Counted from the first letter of the stretch, positions 10,748-25,514 are shown. The stretch: 64,000 nucleotides of DNA from Nautilus pompilius (GCA_018389105.1 JACATO010002145.1:434001-498000); one strand, 5' to 3'. The notes: generated from the letters alone by a model not told the origin. Translations and numbers: made by a program.

Positions 10748-13700
10748 ATGGCTGAGCAAATGGACTCCCCATGTCAGGAAACTGGTTAGTTCGTTTATCT
10801 CAAACAATTGCGTGATGTATATTTTAAGTCGTCGGAGAAATTTGAGAGTTAATAACTGCGTTTGTTTTATTCTTTTTGAAGCGAACTTGATGGCTTTGAA
10901 CACTGAACTAGTCAAGGGGAACTGAGTCAATTTGAAGCTTTTAGTTATGTAGGTCTGTATTTCTGTTTGTTACTAACAGTGCTCGCAGGTGGGGGGTACT
11001 AATTGCACAATAGAACCACCCCTTTCGTTGCTATGGTGACTCTTTAGGTCAGTAAAGTAGAAGAAAGACTTTAATGCAAAATCATTCAAAATTGTCGCAT
11101 TTAGGTGTTAAACAAGGTATTGAGTGTTCCCCCGTGTTTCAGTGTGCAGATGGATTTTTACCAGAATAAAGTTAATTGTGTTGATTTTCATAGAACCTGT
11201 GTACTAAACATCCGTAATGTGGGGATTTTGTGGAGATGCGCGTACGGGATAAACTTCAATAAATATGCACTGTTGTTGTTTTGACTAGAGAATTGTAAAC
11301 AGAAGAAACAGGTAAATAATTGATCAGAAACAAAACAAAACATTGCATTAGCCTCTGTATACTCTCGCTCAAACAAACCAGGTTTGTGATGCAGTAGTGT
11401 TTTTGGCCACCGCTGATGTTAATAAAAACTCTAAAGATGTCAGTGCACATAACCACTGAGCGGCTGGTTGCTTTAAACATAGTTTTGTAATCTCTGAGGC
11501 TGTTATCTTGGAAAATACCTTTTTCTCTTTCTCCATACAGATCTTTTAGCAGGTTTGTCTGAAGCCCAAAAAAAGGGCCTGCAGGATGTAATCAAGGATG
11601 TGCGTGCAGGTTCTGGAAAAATGCTTATCTTTGCTATTATGAAAATTACAGTAAATTTTCTGATTTTAAAAGTTGGATAAAAGTCATTTTTCTAGTTTCT
11701 TGAAGTGTAATTACAAGTTAGTTTCTTTTTCAGAACTCAGTTTGTCAGTTGATATTGGATGATTGTTTCTGATTGCAATTTATCATGTGTTTGTTCAGTG
11801 TTGATGATATGGTGTTTATCATGAGATTTTCTGAGGTGTAAACATTCGATATACAATTTAAAGAAATAAGTGGTCCCTTTTTATTCTCCTATCTATACAA
11901 AGATGCACAACTCCCTCCTGGTATCACTTATCGTTTGACACATCATTGCATTAATTGCTTGCATATCAATATGGCATAACAAAACCAAAAACTGTAGACT
12001 CACAGAGTTGATACAAGGTATAGGCAATTTTCAAATTTGAAAGGGAAAACGGAAAACAAATATCAATTTCACATTTTTTCCAAATACTCTATCCACATGG
12101 CTTAAAAGTGCCAGTAAAACCAAAGATGCAAAGAAACATGTGGAGATCTCCAAGCATTCTGAATAGAAACCAGTAACTTGAATGACTCAAAATATTTGGG
12201 AGGTACCTGCAACTTTGAGTTATCAATACATACATATACTGGCAAAGATGTGTCTTGGACCAGATCTAATTGTCAAGAGAAGACAAAACAAATTTGTTTC
12301 TTCTCTGATTTTATTAATTTCCTAAAATAATATTTTTTTAATGTTACTTTTTGTTATTGTTGAAATAAGAAAATAAAAACCTTTTTAATTTTGCTGCATG
12401 TACAGGTATCTTCTGTGCAGTGATTGGCAGTGTCAGTGGAGCACAAAATGTTTGTTTTTTTACATGGGTGTGTTTGTAGAACTTTGGTCTGAAAACATTT
12501 TGAACTTGCAATGAATGGGGAGAAAAAGGAGTAGGAGAAGAGACTACATCTCTAGATTTTTATTTTAGTTTGTAGTTTAAATTAGATGTTTTGTGGTGTT
12601 CAAGATACTTTACATTGGTTAAAAAAGAATTTGTTTATGAAAAAAGAATATATAAATATATAAAAATTTTTTACAGCATCCCTGGTTGAAGAAAATGGAC
12701 ATTATTCTTTGCATTATCCCAGTCCTGTTAGGTATGTAAAAGAAAACAACAGAACTTTGTTATTTATTATTGAAGCATGTCAATAAATATCAGGTATGTA
12801 GGATCAGAATAAAGTTTTGTAGTTTTCCTTAAAGGAACAACAAATTAATAAATGAAAGGTGAGAGATTTCCATGTATTTTTAGTCTTTGTGGGTTTTGTT
12901 TCCTTGTTCACATTTTTAAAACTATTTTATTATTTGTTTCCTGAATGTTAGTTAAAAATTTGATCTTTATTTCACTCCTTCATTTAGCCAGAGCAATATT
13001 GTATAATCCTATAATAATTAATTTATATTTGATAAATAGCAAATATAAATGCTCAATTTATCAACAGTCACACTTAGTGCTACTCTTCCTGTTCATAGCA
13101 GCCACACAAAACTTTCCCTGCATGGAAATCCCATAGAATACCTTTTACTCAGCAACCACCTGCTTAATGGAGCTAGCGGCCCTGTGAGTTGCCTCCTCCC
13201 TTCCAATCTCTGCTACTGCATACAACAGCCCTTATTTTCCTAAAATGCAGAATCAGTTGTCAGAATGACACTTTGGACAGTCAAAAACCTATGCATTTCT
13301 CCTATCTAACTTACAAAACAGTCTGTCTATCTTATACAAAAGACTTCAAACGTTCGTAAACAATTCAAAATTGATTGCAATATTCAGCAGTGTATGCATA
13401 CGTACATGCACACACCTACACAAAGCCTGCACAGATTGGTGATATATGAAGAACCTGACTCATTTGATGCATTGATTTTCTTGCAATCACATCAACGAAG
13501 ATGTATTTTTACCAAAAATATTTTTCATATTTTTAGTTGCTGCATCAAAAAATAAATTTTAAATTAAATACTTTGATTGAAATTCATTGTTAGATTAGCT
13601 GTTTCTTTGGCTGTCTTTGTCAATATTGTAAATGGTTCATGAAATCTCATTGAAGTAAGCAATCGTGTTTACTGCTTTCTGTTCTACTACTGTGTAGACT

Positions 13701-16700
13701 GCATTCGTGAATCCTGGCGATCTTGCTTGACAACCGTCTTCTCACAAAAAAGATTGATTTGCTGAGAACGCATGAACCAAAATCTAAAAGGGCATTGCTG
13801 TTGTAAGACTCAACTTCAGAACATTCTCAAGTAAAAACGGTGCTGGTGCAATGAGTTTGAGACTGGCACGTCTCTGGATTCACACCTTAAAATATACTAG
13901 CTGGGAACAAAACAATTGGGTAGCTACTTAACCTGCACAGAAAGGCCACAATTGTTGTTTATTTTTGTTGGCTGTCATATGCAGGCTTGACTGTATTTTA
14001 TTTATTCTTATCTATGCAAATAGAACTAGGTATGAGGTATGATGGTTTTATGACTTAGCAGCAACCTAGCTTTTACCAGATATCTATTATAAGCTTACAT
14101 TTATAATTATAATAATTATCTTTCAAGCATGATACAGGAATTAAGAAATTGTATCTCTTAACTATCACCAGGACATATGTGTGAAAATATATCTTAATAA
14201 TTCTCAGATGAGAAAAAGGAAACAAGTTAGTATAATTCTGTTGTTTTTGTTTTTTTTTGGTTTAGAAAGATGCAATGCTATTCTCATCCTCACACTGCAC
14301 TGATAGCTGAACCAAAGGGAAACACAAACGATTTAGCAGACACCTGTTTGCAAGCCATTAAAGTCATTAAAGAGCTGAGTGCCCCAAGTGGTGCTTCACT
14401 AGATAAAACAAAGGTATGTTATTTAGCTGTGAGTAAATTTAATCATTACTAATGAGCATTCATTCTTCTGGTGCCCACCACTAAAATAAGAAAATTGTAA
14501 CAAATACTGTAAGATTAAAGGAATTATTCCAGCCTTCCCTACCAATCATGCATAGAGGTGGTATTTTCAGAGATAAGGGAGTTATTTCAGGCTTCATTAC
14601 TGGTAAAAAAAATTAGCAAAGCAGCGTAACAACCAAAAGGTGGTGATTTCCAGAATAGCTTCATTGTCAAAATATCAGCTGTAAATAAAATTAGCAGCAA
14701 TGCTTGCGTGTGCTCACTGGTCGTGATGATAGTCACAGGGAGTGATTTGTGCAAATTAGGTTTTCTAGCTGATTTTATTAAGAACAATAATGTGGTTGAA
14801 AGAATGTCTACACAGCAGTTATTTCTATCAGCTTGTTTAGACTGAAAATATATCTATGCAAATTGCCTTTTTTAAGGCATTTTGTCTGTCAACATTAAGA
14901 CAGTTCATTCAGAAGATCATAGCTGACGGTACCAAACAATGCAACAGCTTACCACTGACACTACCTGTCTTGAGTGTGCGTGTTGCCAAGATGTGTGGGA
15001 AGTTTTGGTTGAATGCTTTTACTGGTAGATGGACCAGTTGATTACTCTCCAGGCTCCTCTCATATCGCTCAACCAGATATATTTTCCTGTGGGGTGTGTT
15101 GAAGGACAATGTGTGCCCTACAAAATTGCATACCATTCACAAACTCCAACAGAGAATTGTTGATGTTTCTACAGATATTCTCATAAAAATGTTTTTCTGC
15201 ATGTTAAGCTGTTGCCATATGCTGCAATGCCTGCATGGATACTGATGGTTGTCATTTTGCACACCTATTGTAGTACTTCCTGTTTGAAGTGTATGATGTA
15301 TGAAGGAGAACAATTTCGTCTAGCTGTATATTTTTGTTTACTAGGCCTTATCAAGGAAAATGTTTTGATGCATATTTTTGTGACATACTGTATATACATT
15401 TTGTTGGTGGTGTTAAAGAGTATTTATTTTTAGTAGAGACTGATTTTTAGTTCCATAGCTGAAGTTTTCTGATGATGCAATTTAATAGCCTTTTATTGAT
15501 TCAGGCTCCCATTGTAGGAGCACATGTACAGAACAATTAAATCCTTATACAAAGTCTTAACTCTAATTACTAAGTTTCTACCAGTGCAGATAAATGGTTA
15601 ATATCTTGTGATGCAGTGGTTTGGGGGCATCTAGGACATGTTTAATTAGCTAAGAGCTGATTACTCAATGAATGGACACCAATTGAGAAGAAACTGAAAT
15701 TGCAGTGGCTGACACTTAGAATGTACTGTTGCATGTGCAATCCACTGTTGGACTTCTCAACTGTGAAGCATTTTGTTTACTCACAAATCCAGATTTAGGA
15801 TCTCCAAATTGAACTTCCAAGATTTTTCAGAGGTTAATTGTTTTTGTCTTACCGTTTACCATTTTGTTTATAATTCAATATTTTCTTTATTTATTTAAAT
15901 TCAGATTTCTCTTAAAAAGAGTATGTACAGAGAAGATAAGGAATATGAGGTGATGGATCAAATTCTTGGCAAAGGAGCAATTGCTGGAAATATTGTTGTA
16001 ATACAAGACAAGCATCTTGACACAAAGCATGCTCTAAAAACAGTAAACACAGACTTCTCCTTTCTTTTTAAATATTGATTGGTTTTCATGGAAAATGTAC
16101 TTTACCAAATGTATTCAGTGTACAGTAATCTCTTCAGATTACTGTTCAAAAATGGTCAGTACTTTAGTCTTGTTACTGTAGCAATATATGATCTTAACCT
16201 TCAATTTTTAATTAGTTTATTGTACCGAGGATGTATAAAAGGAGAGAATGGTCAATAAATTTTGGCACATTAGAGGAATGGTTATGGTGTGTGGACACTT
16301 AGCAAGGAATGTCACTGGACGTATGCAGAATATAAAGGAAACAAATCAATATTTCCATGATATTCTCGTTCACTAACAGCATTTCATCAGTCCTATTCTT
16401 CATTAATGGAAAATTCAGTTTTATGCATGACAGTGGCCCGAAACATTCATCAAAGTTGTATAAGACCTGTGTATTTACAAAGTAAGGCACGCAGGAGTTC
16501 TAAAATGCAAGGAGAGTCCACCTCAATCCTTTTATTTGTCCCCAACTGAGTCTCTAATATGAAGTAGATCGCTACATTAAAACCCAGAAAATTCATAATA
16601 TCACAGAGCTCTGGAAATGTTTTTGTGTTTACCAAAAATTAAGAACTCCTAGAAAAAATCTTGTATGCGTAAAGCAGTTATTTAAACAAGGTGGTTATTT

Positions 16701-19700
16701 TTTAATGAACCAAATGCTTCAGAACTTTCCCCTTCTTCACTGTGACCCACGAGTTATCATATCCTAAAGGGTGTAAAGTAAAAGAATCAAATATAAAATG
16801 ACGTGATTTTCAATGATATCTAAAAATGAAAAACAAAGTATAGATGTCTTAGTGGTTTCCTTCTATACATAGAAGATAGTATATAACTTTTGCTGTTAAT
16901 TTTTTTAAAATTTTATTTCAAATGCGTTTGTAAATGATTTTACCACTAAATGTTTTGGAAATTGTTTATCACTACTGGAAGGTTACTGTTTTCTGTGTAG
17001 AACAGAAATCTTCTCAGAACTCATTGAAGTGAAAATTTTTCCTCTCTTTTATCTAATAGAATCTTAAAAGATATGTATATTCATTGATTCTTATCCTTGT
17101 TAGATATTTTCTTGCTTATATTTTTTTCTTAATTTTCTCTCTTGCAACACTGAAGTTTTTAGAAAAAGTTTTTCTATTTGATGTATTGGTTTCTATAGGT
17201 GATGATATGTGATTTCCGTACAGAAGAGATACGTGCCTGGGTAGACTTGGCAGAATCAGACAGGTTTCCAAAACTCTACCTGTTCCATAAAGAAGATAAC
17301 AAGATAAAAATGCACATGGAAATAGTGAAGCACGGTAAGGTGTTGATGTTGGGCAATTTATCTCCTCATCTTTATCAGTTTGTTGTGCCTTTTTCTTGCT
17401 AGAGCAGAGTTTGTTAATTTATCACGATGAATGCTTGCTGCTAAATTTATTTTACTATTTTGGCTTATTCTATTTTATTTCATTGTTCTTACTATGCAAA
17501 GAAAAAACAGCCATTCTCTGTTGTTAGTTCATTCACTTGTTCATCAATGAGTGGTTTGTCGAAATTGTAAATCCTGTTGTCTCATTTGAGAAGAAAATTA
17601 CAGTAGATTCAGATAAAGTTGGGATCTCAAAAATATATACAGAAAGACATCCTGAAGACGGTTGTAGTCAACAGATGCGGATTAGTGAATTACTTGTGTG
17701 GTCATTGCCAACTAAGAAAATCCTCAATTATGTGATTAAATATAAGGTAACAACAAACTTACTTAATGCCAAAGAAAGGCTGAATCTGGTTTTGTGGTTG
17801 CAACATTTATGAGATTTTCATGATCAAAAGTAATTTTTCCAGGTAAACAGTCTAATAATTTGAACGTAGTGGGCATCTTTAAACAAATTCCTATAAGAGC
17901 TGATCATTTCATTTATAGAAAACATTTTTCATCACGATGATTGACTAACAAATTTGTCAGCCTTTATTTTGTTGCATTAATAATAATTTTAATTTTCACT
18001 GGTAATACAGTGTTTTCAAAGAAATATAATGGAGAACTAAGACCTTTAAATACAGTGGTGTATAGAAACAAAAAAGAATAATAAGTTATTTACCTTTGAT
18101 TGCTAAGAGCAGATGCCAAGAGTCATGGTCTGGTCAGAAACTATAAATCCCAGAGGAGATGGCTGTAGTTAGATTTTGCTGCTGGGTATTATTTATTGGG
18201 CAGCATTGAATTAAATTTTGTCAACATTACTCCTTTGTAGCTATAACACTTTCTGATGTCATAAATGAAAAGATGGGTGACATGCAGAAGCTTCATCCTG
18301 AGATTGTGCGGCCACTCTCACTGTATGTATTTCATGGACTGCTCAGTGCAGCATCAGAGATGCACAGCAAAGGTTGGGCTCACGATGATTTGCATAGTAA
18401 GTGCATTTCTTTGTATTTTCCATCCTTGCATTGAATGAGGTATGCCACCACTTTTCCATTATGTGCAAATATCAAAATTATCAGCAAGCATTAATGCTGT
18501 GTTTTAATTATTTAATTTACTTTGTGACAGCAGTAAAGACTATGGCACCAAGCAACACTGATGTATGGGCTCTTGTATATGCTTTCTTATTCATGCGTTG
18601 TGCGCTAGTGGTGCTAGTGTGGAAGTAAGCAACATGGCTATGAAATTGTCAATGTGCACCAGAGTAAAGCAGCAGTCTGTAATTTGTTTTCTGTAGTCCA
18701 AATGTGTTCCACTGAATGAAATCAAAAGTTTGCAAGTGATCATTATGTCCATCAGGCGATGCATTTGTTGCTTACACAGCAACCAAAAAGCTGGTAATAT
18801 GATCAAGGAGACTGTGAGTTGGTGGACTGTGTGTGTTGCTAAACAGGTGCACTACATAGAAAAGTGATGCAGATCAACAAATGATACTTAGTAGTTAGTA
18901 GTCAGCCACTTGTTCTATTTATGAATTGCCTTTGTTTTCTGAAACATCCTCATATGTTACAACCACCATTTATCTTCCTCAGTTCTAAAACCTAATCTTC
19001 ATTTATTGTTTTGATGCAATAGACAAAATTGCAGATTGCAAACGTGATTTTGAAAGTTAGTGGAAAAAGAAAAATTTTTTATTCTGTGGCTATTGCAAAA
19101 GAAATCTTATAAAAATGTATATCGCTAATAATTTTTCTTCAAATGATTTGATTGTAATTAAACAAATTTATAATTTAAAAACTGAGGTTTGGGGTGATCT
19201 TGGTTTGGTATGTATCCTACAGCTTGGTTTTCTGGTGGTGCTGCTCATCAGCCTGTGATATCGATTTCCTCCCACATCTAAAGAAAGAAGAGCTTTAGTA
19301 GGGATTATTGCACGTCCTAGACTCATCACGGGCTGACTCGTCTGTCACCGGGGTGTCAGACCCTCTGTGGAGGCATGCTGCTAAAGACCTCACATCTGGT
19401 GCAGTTTTAGAAACTCTCCTTTACACTTTGTATTTTAAATTTTAAAGATAATTCAATGAGCAACTAAATATTTTTACCATTAGCAACTCTGTGTTGTCCC
19501 ATTCCACATCAGCCTAGAGCAAAAAGCTTTTTGTAGCACAGAAATCAAATAAATGCCATTTTAGCCAAACTGCAGCAAAACAACTTTTGATTTTAGCAAT
19601 CATTGTAATGATGTTATGAAGCTTGAGTGTGACTAAGAAATGGACTGATTAGTTATAGTAACAACTTTCCTTCACATTACGAGAAAAGTAACAATATCTA

Positions 19701-22700
19701 CAGTATATCTATGAATCAATCATAATGCAATTTAATTTTGAAAATCCTTCACTAATTAGCCAAGATATGAATATGTTTAGGTCAGTTATTGTACATTAGA
19801 TGTACAAGAAAGCAAGGGAAAATCAAATGTTTGCATAGACTTTTTCTGGTATTTGGCTGCTGTGAGTGTGTGGACTTTGCCTATCATCCCTAGTTACACT
19901 GTTTATGGTTCACTTGACACTTTACATTCTTGCAAGATCTATGTTTGTGAGAACACATTAGTTAGCTCTTGCAGGAGAGAATGGTTTTTAATTTGTCCAA
20001 AACGTTATTTTCACAGCGCAGTTTAATTTCAGTGTTGCACTTTCCCTGCCTCATTTTCACATGAGTGTTGCATACTTGTGATGCTAAAGTAATAACTGAA
20101 TGAAAACATGGAGAACAAAAGATAAAATCTTTTGAGTATAATACAGTGACAAAACAATCTTGAACAATGATTGTGCTGCTGCTGTCTCTATTTCCAGGTG
20201 GAAATGTGTTATTCTATCCTGAGTTAGGTGAAGTGAAGTTTAAGGTCATTGACTTTGGTTCAGCTAAGAAAATGATCTATGAGGGAGACCCTGGCCAAGA
20301 GAACAAGCAACTGATTTCTCCTTATGTCCTGCTTCAGAAAGACATTGGACAAATTGTGCGAATGTTTACTGCCCTTTATGTTGGCAATGAATTTAATGAT
20401 TTAGACCACCTGAAGAAGAACTGGGAGGAGGAGCTGAAACAGGTAACTGTATGCTTGACCTAGTCTACTTTCCATTATGAATATTTGCAGGGGTGACATG
20501 GAGACATGGCCACATTGATGCATACACTGGACAATTATTTGCTACATGACACAAGATTTTTAATGGAATTACATTTCAAACAGGCCAGTACCAGTAGGAC
20601 TTGTTAACTATGTACCCATTAATAGTGGAACAACTATAAGATTATAGAGACCTGAGGTGGTTTTACAGGATCACCTTTCTTCAAGTGTAGAAGTCAGCAG
20701 AATAGGGCTGACAAGATTGAAACACATATATCCTAAAAATGTGCCTCACCTGAGACAAGATTTTGAAATATTTCAGCATGTTTGTTAGTATTAAAGTAAT
20801 ATGGCAAATAAATGTTGTTGTTTACCCAAACTGTGCTAAAAGCTGGAAAAATTACTTCTGCAAAGTATCGGCATCAATTATCATGGATTACATTTAACCT
20901 TTGTAAGTAGGGAGTGTGTTCATGCCTACATCGTCCAATTCTTCATTAAAGTCTGATTCTTATTGCTAAGAGAAAACAAAACGAATCTCCCATTTTGCTG
21001 ATGTGATTTCTTTTCTTTCCACATTTCCTTTTGAGAAAGTCAGCTGATGAAATGAAAGAAGCAGATCGTAAAGAACTGCTTGGTTTGGTAGAAATTGCTC
21101 TTGATGTATGTACAAACAGAATGGAAAATGAACTCATTGACAAAGTCGAGGCTAAATTAGAGAAAGGTAAGTTTTAAAAAAATGTTTAAAAAATTCAATA
21201 TTCACTGTAAATAATGAAATGTTTGCAAGCAAGAAATATTGATACACTACACTACTAGTTAGTAATTAGGCTAATCATATTTTTCTTTTTTAGCATGGAA
21301 TGAAAGGTAACCTGCAATTAAAAAATCAGATGATAACATTCCAGGTTATTTACTTTTGACATCAACTCAGAACACGAGTTGATTTATTGAGTCTGGGATC
21401 ACTTTTCATCATCTTTAAGATGGTAGTGTATGCAGTTAGAATCTGATTTCTGTCTGCAAATAATTTAGAAAGCCTCACAAAAGAGCACTGAACAAACTTT
21501 CAATAATGTTCTGATCATTGCTGACTGCTTCCAAATGTTTAGCCAGAGACAACATGACCAGAATAAGAATTAACCTTGGACCTACTTTTGGGATTAGTAA
21601 ACATTTTGCAGTCTTGTGTTTTCATAGCAATGTATTGCATTGTGGAAAGGGATTTTCTAAATTTCAGTACGTAGAAATCAGATTTTATACACAGCCACTT
21701 TAAAGACTGATTCAGGTTGATTTGTCAAAGTAATGACTTTTCATTTTATCACATCCACATTTTTCTTTCCCTGTCATAGTTTCGAATACGTAATCAAATA
21801 GTTTGGCTGCATGCATTACTTTTAACAGGAGTTAACTCTTTAGTGCTTTATCATTTGTATTTGTATACCTGACTGCCAATTAATGTTTGTAACTTATGTT
21901 AAGCATGCATCGTTTCCACACAAATGAGCTTCAGTGAGGTTTATTTTTGTGTGTGGAAGTTTATGGTAACCAATTTGTTAACACAATTATTGACTATCAG
22001 ATTATTGGTTAAGTATTCAAAATAGACCCTGTATTAATGGTTGTTAACAAGGTGGCATAAATTGTTTTTCTTTCTTTCTTTCCTCTCTTAAAAAATTTCT
22101 TATTTCCATTTTTAAGAAAACATTCAGGAAGTCTTGAAAAAGGCCTCCGCCATTTGTTTCCCACATGAAAAAATTATCAGTCTGGCAGAAGAAAGGCAGG
22201 TTAGTTTTCAGCTACTAATATCTTTACCTTTCAGATAAACCAGATAAATATTGTCAGGGTTACAGAGTTCAGGATATTTGAATAATAAAGATGTGTTATT
22301 AATTTTTAAAGGACCAGACCACCATTTGACAACAGAACAAAAATAGAAACTTTAGGTTTTTCAACCTCTTCAAAGTAACTTTTGCCATCCAGAATCAAAC
22401 ACAATAAAAATCATTTACCCACAAAATCTGTGGATGCTGTTTCCTCTGTAGGGATAATTCTGAGTTTCAACAAACCTTGAAAGACTGATTATCTTTGGAG
22501 ATATTCAGTATTTTTTTGTTGTTGTTGCTAATATTTGAACAGCATTTCAGACATTTGGAAACATTGGTATGTGGTGATTTTGAAGTATGTTACATTATAT
22601 TGATTCTGGAGGGGATGCAGTGAGAGCCTTGCATCCTAAAACATGGCACCACTGGATGATATGTCTGAAATGTATCGGGTTTCTCTGTACAATGAAACTT

Positions 22701-24157
22701 TTTAAGAGAATTATTATAAGTATATCGTTGAATAATTCCAGGGTGTTGTAACAAGTGTGCACACCATTATCATTGCAGCAGCTCAACCCAAATAAAAATA
22801 TCTTTTGCTTTTTTAATTTGTTCAGAAGTGAAGAAATCAGGGAATTGGGTACTGGTCTACTTCTTAATTAGAATTCTTAAAAACAAGCAATGTACTGTAA
22901 ATGAGCAAGATGACTTGCATTCAGTTTTCTGAAGAATCAAAATTTGTAAGTTCTCTTAACCCTTCCAATGCTGAAAGTGAAAATGTCTGCTTTGACATCT
23001 ATAGCCATTTGATGCTGGAAGCAGATTCACCTCATGGCTTCAAAAAATAATTTTCTTTCTATCGCGATAAGTGGAAATACCCACACATCTCTGAAAGCCC
23101 CGAAACTTTCCAGTCCATAATTTAATTAAGCACTAAGATGATTAATACAATATAAATGTTAATTATTTTTAATATGAAATTCTAAATTAAACAACTGTCA
23201 TGTGTCTGTAATGTAATTAAACTTGTAATATATTTAGTTCTCTGCTACCTGCTATGGGGAAAATGCATCCAAAAAAGGAAGTTCATTGGATTTGTCAGTT
23301 TTCAGATGAATGGATAAGATTCTGATCTTACTAGAAATTAACCTTGACTCTGAAATGCCCTGATCTTTGGTTATTTACACAATTATGTTAACTGTAGAAT
23401 TTGTAGGAAAACATCATTTTAAATAATCTTTTTGTAAAATATGGCTGGTGCATTAAAATAATCTGTTTGGCATTACTCTGAATCATGATTAGCTCTCTTG
23501 TAATCCAAAGCTAATTTTGCCACCTGCTTCATTGCTGCAGATGTGTATCGCTCAAGATGTCTTGTTACATTGTAGGGGAACTTCAGCTGTAACTAACTCA
23601 TTTCTTACGAAAGCTGTGTGCTACAGATATGGTGCATCACACTTCTCTTCCATCTCATTCTTCTGAGTTTTCCCTTGTATAAGATTGTTTTTTTAGACAT
23701 TTTCATCTGTCATTTATTTATGTATGAGGACAATTTGATGGTGAGACAAAATTATGATTTTGTCATTTGACACCTTTACTGCTTTTTTATCATTTAATAG
23801 AGATCATTTCACATTTGTGGCAATCATTAACCGTTATGATCTCTAAATAATTTTTTATTCACTTTTGGTTATTTTTCCACAAGTCTTCTTTTTTTTTAAA
23901 AGCTTGGATCTCCTGTTTATTGGGTCAAATATTTTTCAGAAACAAGATGGAGATGATGAAGTATCTGGTATGGCTGAAACTACTTCAGAGAAGACTGGTA
24001 AATGTTGAAGCATGTTCATCATAGGACACCAGAGATGAACAGATGTTTTTACTGTATCATTAAGCAATTTCCTACTATAAATAAATTATCATAGGTATCT
24101 TTTGTTTCTTCTTTTTCCTAATTTTCAGGAAAAGTACGAATCATAAAACTGGAGTGA
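10748..24157 (+). CDS. Divergent NIK/MAP3K-like protein kinase, 12 coding exons, 426 aa
   Basis: Exons: 10748-10784, 11541-11609, 12677-12731, 14266-14413, 15905-16042, 17199-17334, 18241-18396, 20198-20442, 21040-21166, 22117-22199, 23940-23997, 24129-24157 (stop TGA). They total 1281 nt and stay in phase. The start ATG (MAEQMDSP) is the first in its exon. Kinase landmarks: glycine loop G125-K-G-A-I-A-G130, beta-3 lysine K148 in ALKT, alpha-C glutamate in FRTEE (E158), catalytic loop HDDLHSGNVLF (242-252), DFG at 265-267, alpha-F aspartate about 295. FRTEEI and the loop order resemble NIK/MAP3K14, but the catalytic loop has the HxDLHxGN form seen in ABC1- and phosphotransferase-type kinases, and no APE motif closes the activation segment. 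The C-terminal 100 residues are charged and helical. Role would be Ser/Thr signalling; substrate unknown. It could be an ancient NIK-like kinase or a pseudokinase. The exon 9 acceptor (AG at 21038-21039) is poor. Confidence 0.8.
19190..19400. repeat. Candidate old SINE copy in a kinase-gene intron
   Basis: A GC-richer island in an AT-rich intron. The segment around 19266-19310 (TTTCCTCCCACATCTAAAG, then a GAAGAG...TAGTA run) matches, by eye, the segment at 48000-48045 and shares CCCACATCTAA with 40128-40138. The same core in three introns of different genes points to a dispersed short repeat. No intact RNA polymerase III box is visible in this copy. Confidence 0.35.
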
Positions 24158-24621
24158 AAAAACAAAACGAGATTAAACAAATATCTTTTAATATTGTTTC
24201 GTATTGGACATCATGCGTTTCCCAATGAACGGAACCCGTCGTGATATCCATGCCAAAGGCTTCTCATTTGTGCAGATGGAAAGTTAAAACGCCGCTTCGA
24301 GAGAAGGGAACTTGTGCCAGGTGTTCGATTTCTGGCTGCTGTGAAATCAACACACTTGAAAGGAACACTCCCCCACCCACCTGCTCGGCATAAGTGGCAA
24401 GCACTTCAACTTGACACTATCGAGAATCACAAGCATAGTGCGCAAGGAGAAGCACGAGGCAGTTCTCTCGTATGAACATCATGAGGTGCTAATTTTGTAG
24501 CCGGATTGCAAACGTGTCGAAAGAGCCTAACTAACTAACTTTGTTTTGCTTTCCTTTTCGCTAAAATTACAGCGATCATCATCAAAAATGATGGAGGATT
24601 GCACGTGCGAACCTAAAGGAT

Positions 24622-24627
24622 AATAAA
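24622..24627 (+). terminator. Polyadenylation signal AATAAA of the kinase gene
   Basis: The first canonical AATAAA hexamer in the 3' untranslated region, 465 bp after the stop codon, followed by T-rich sequence at about 24660-24715. The untranslated region is GC-richer than the introns. Confidence 0.5.
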
Positions 24628-24629
24628 CA

Positions 24630-25500
24630 GTGTCTAATCAACTGTCATGACGCATCTTTGAGGGTTTTGGGTTTATTTATCTATTTAAAATACAAATTAA
24701 AGTTTATCTTTTGTTTTTACCATCGAAATGAAAACAAAAGGGCAACACGTTTTGTTATAGAAATGAAGCATTCGCAATCTACCATACCTAGTTATTTTGA
24801 ATTTTTGAGAGAGTGGAAGTAAATACTAGAAATAATAGAGGTTGTCCCCTCTCTCTCCCCCCCTCCTTCGCAAGAATTATCACTATTTTAAAACTCTACT
24901 AACTCGGGTTTGAAACAGATCTTCATCGATGTTAACAGCAAATGGAAAAGGTTCATCTGTACAGGTAAAGGCACATGATACAACCTCAGCGCTACGGGTA
25001 ATTTTACTCCAGGTAACGTAGAATACGAGATCTGAAGAGCAGCCCGGGCATTACTAGGAATAACTAACCATATGATGAGGTTTTTAAAGCACCAGCCTCC
25101 TTTGGATTTGGTCCAGGTAAAATCGCTACACCTGTAAGCGAGGGTTAACGACGGTAAGAAAAGAGTTGTCGCTTTAGTAGGATGCGAAGGTAACTGTTTA
25201 ATATTAATATCGATCAAGGGTTGCTTCCTACCCCGAAGTATCCCGATATGCCGTTGTTATCTGTCTTGGAGCTGGACCTCGACGCTGTCAGCGGCCTAAC
25301 TTAACCGGACGGCATCAATGGGAGATCCCCTAATCAACAAATTAGCAGATCGACGCTGCAATTTATACGCGATAAAAACAAACACCAACTTTTAATTAAT
25401 TCAAAGTCAAGATTTTGAACTTGTTAATGGATCGTACTAATTTGTATTAGTTATAAATAGCGACTCAGCCGGGGGGGTGGGTGGAGGAGGAAGGTCTCTC
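24630..25500. other. Intergenic spacer between kinase and UBF-like genes
   Basis: No gene supported. A 109-codon minus-strand frame (24888-25217) has no recognisable domain, no neighbours in frame and sits in GC-richer spacer, so it is treated as chance. Confidence 0.4.
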
Positions 25501-25514
25501 CCAACGAAACAATA

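Noticed and set aside
24888-25217. A 109-codon minus-strand frame between the kinase and UBF-like genes
   Set aside because: No recognisable motif, no phase-compatible neighbours and no promoter or polyadenylation context of its own.
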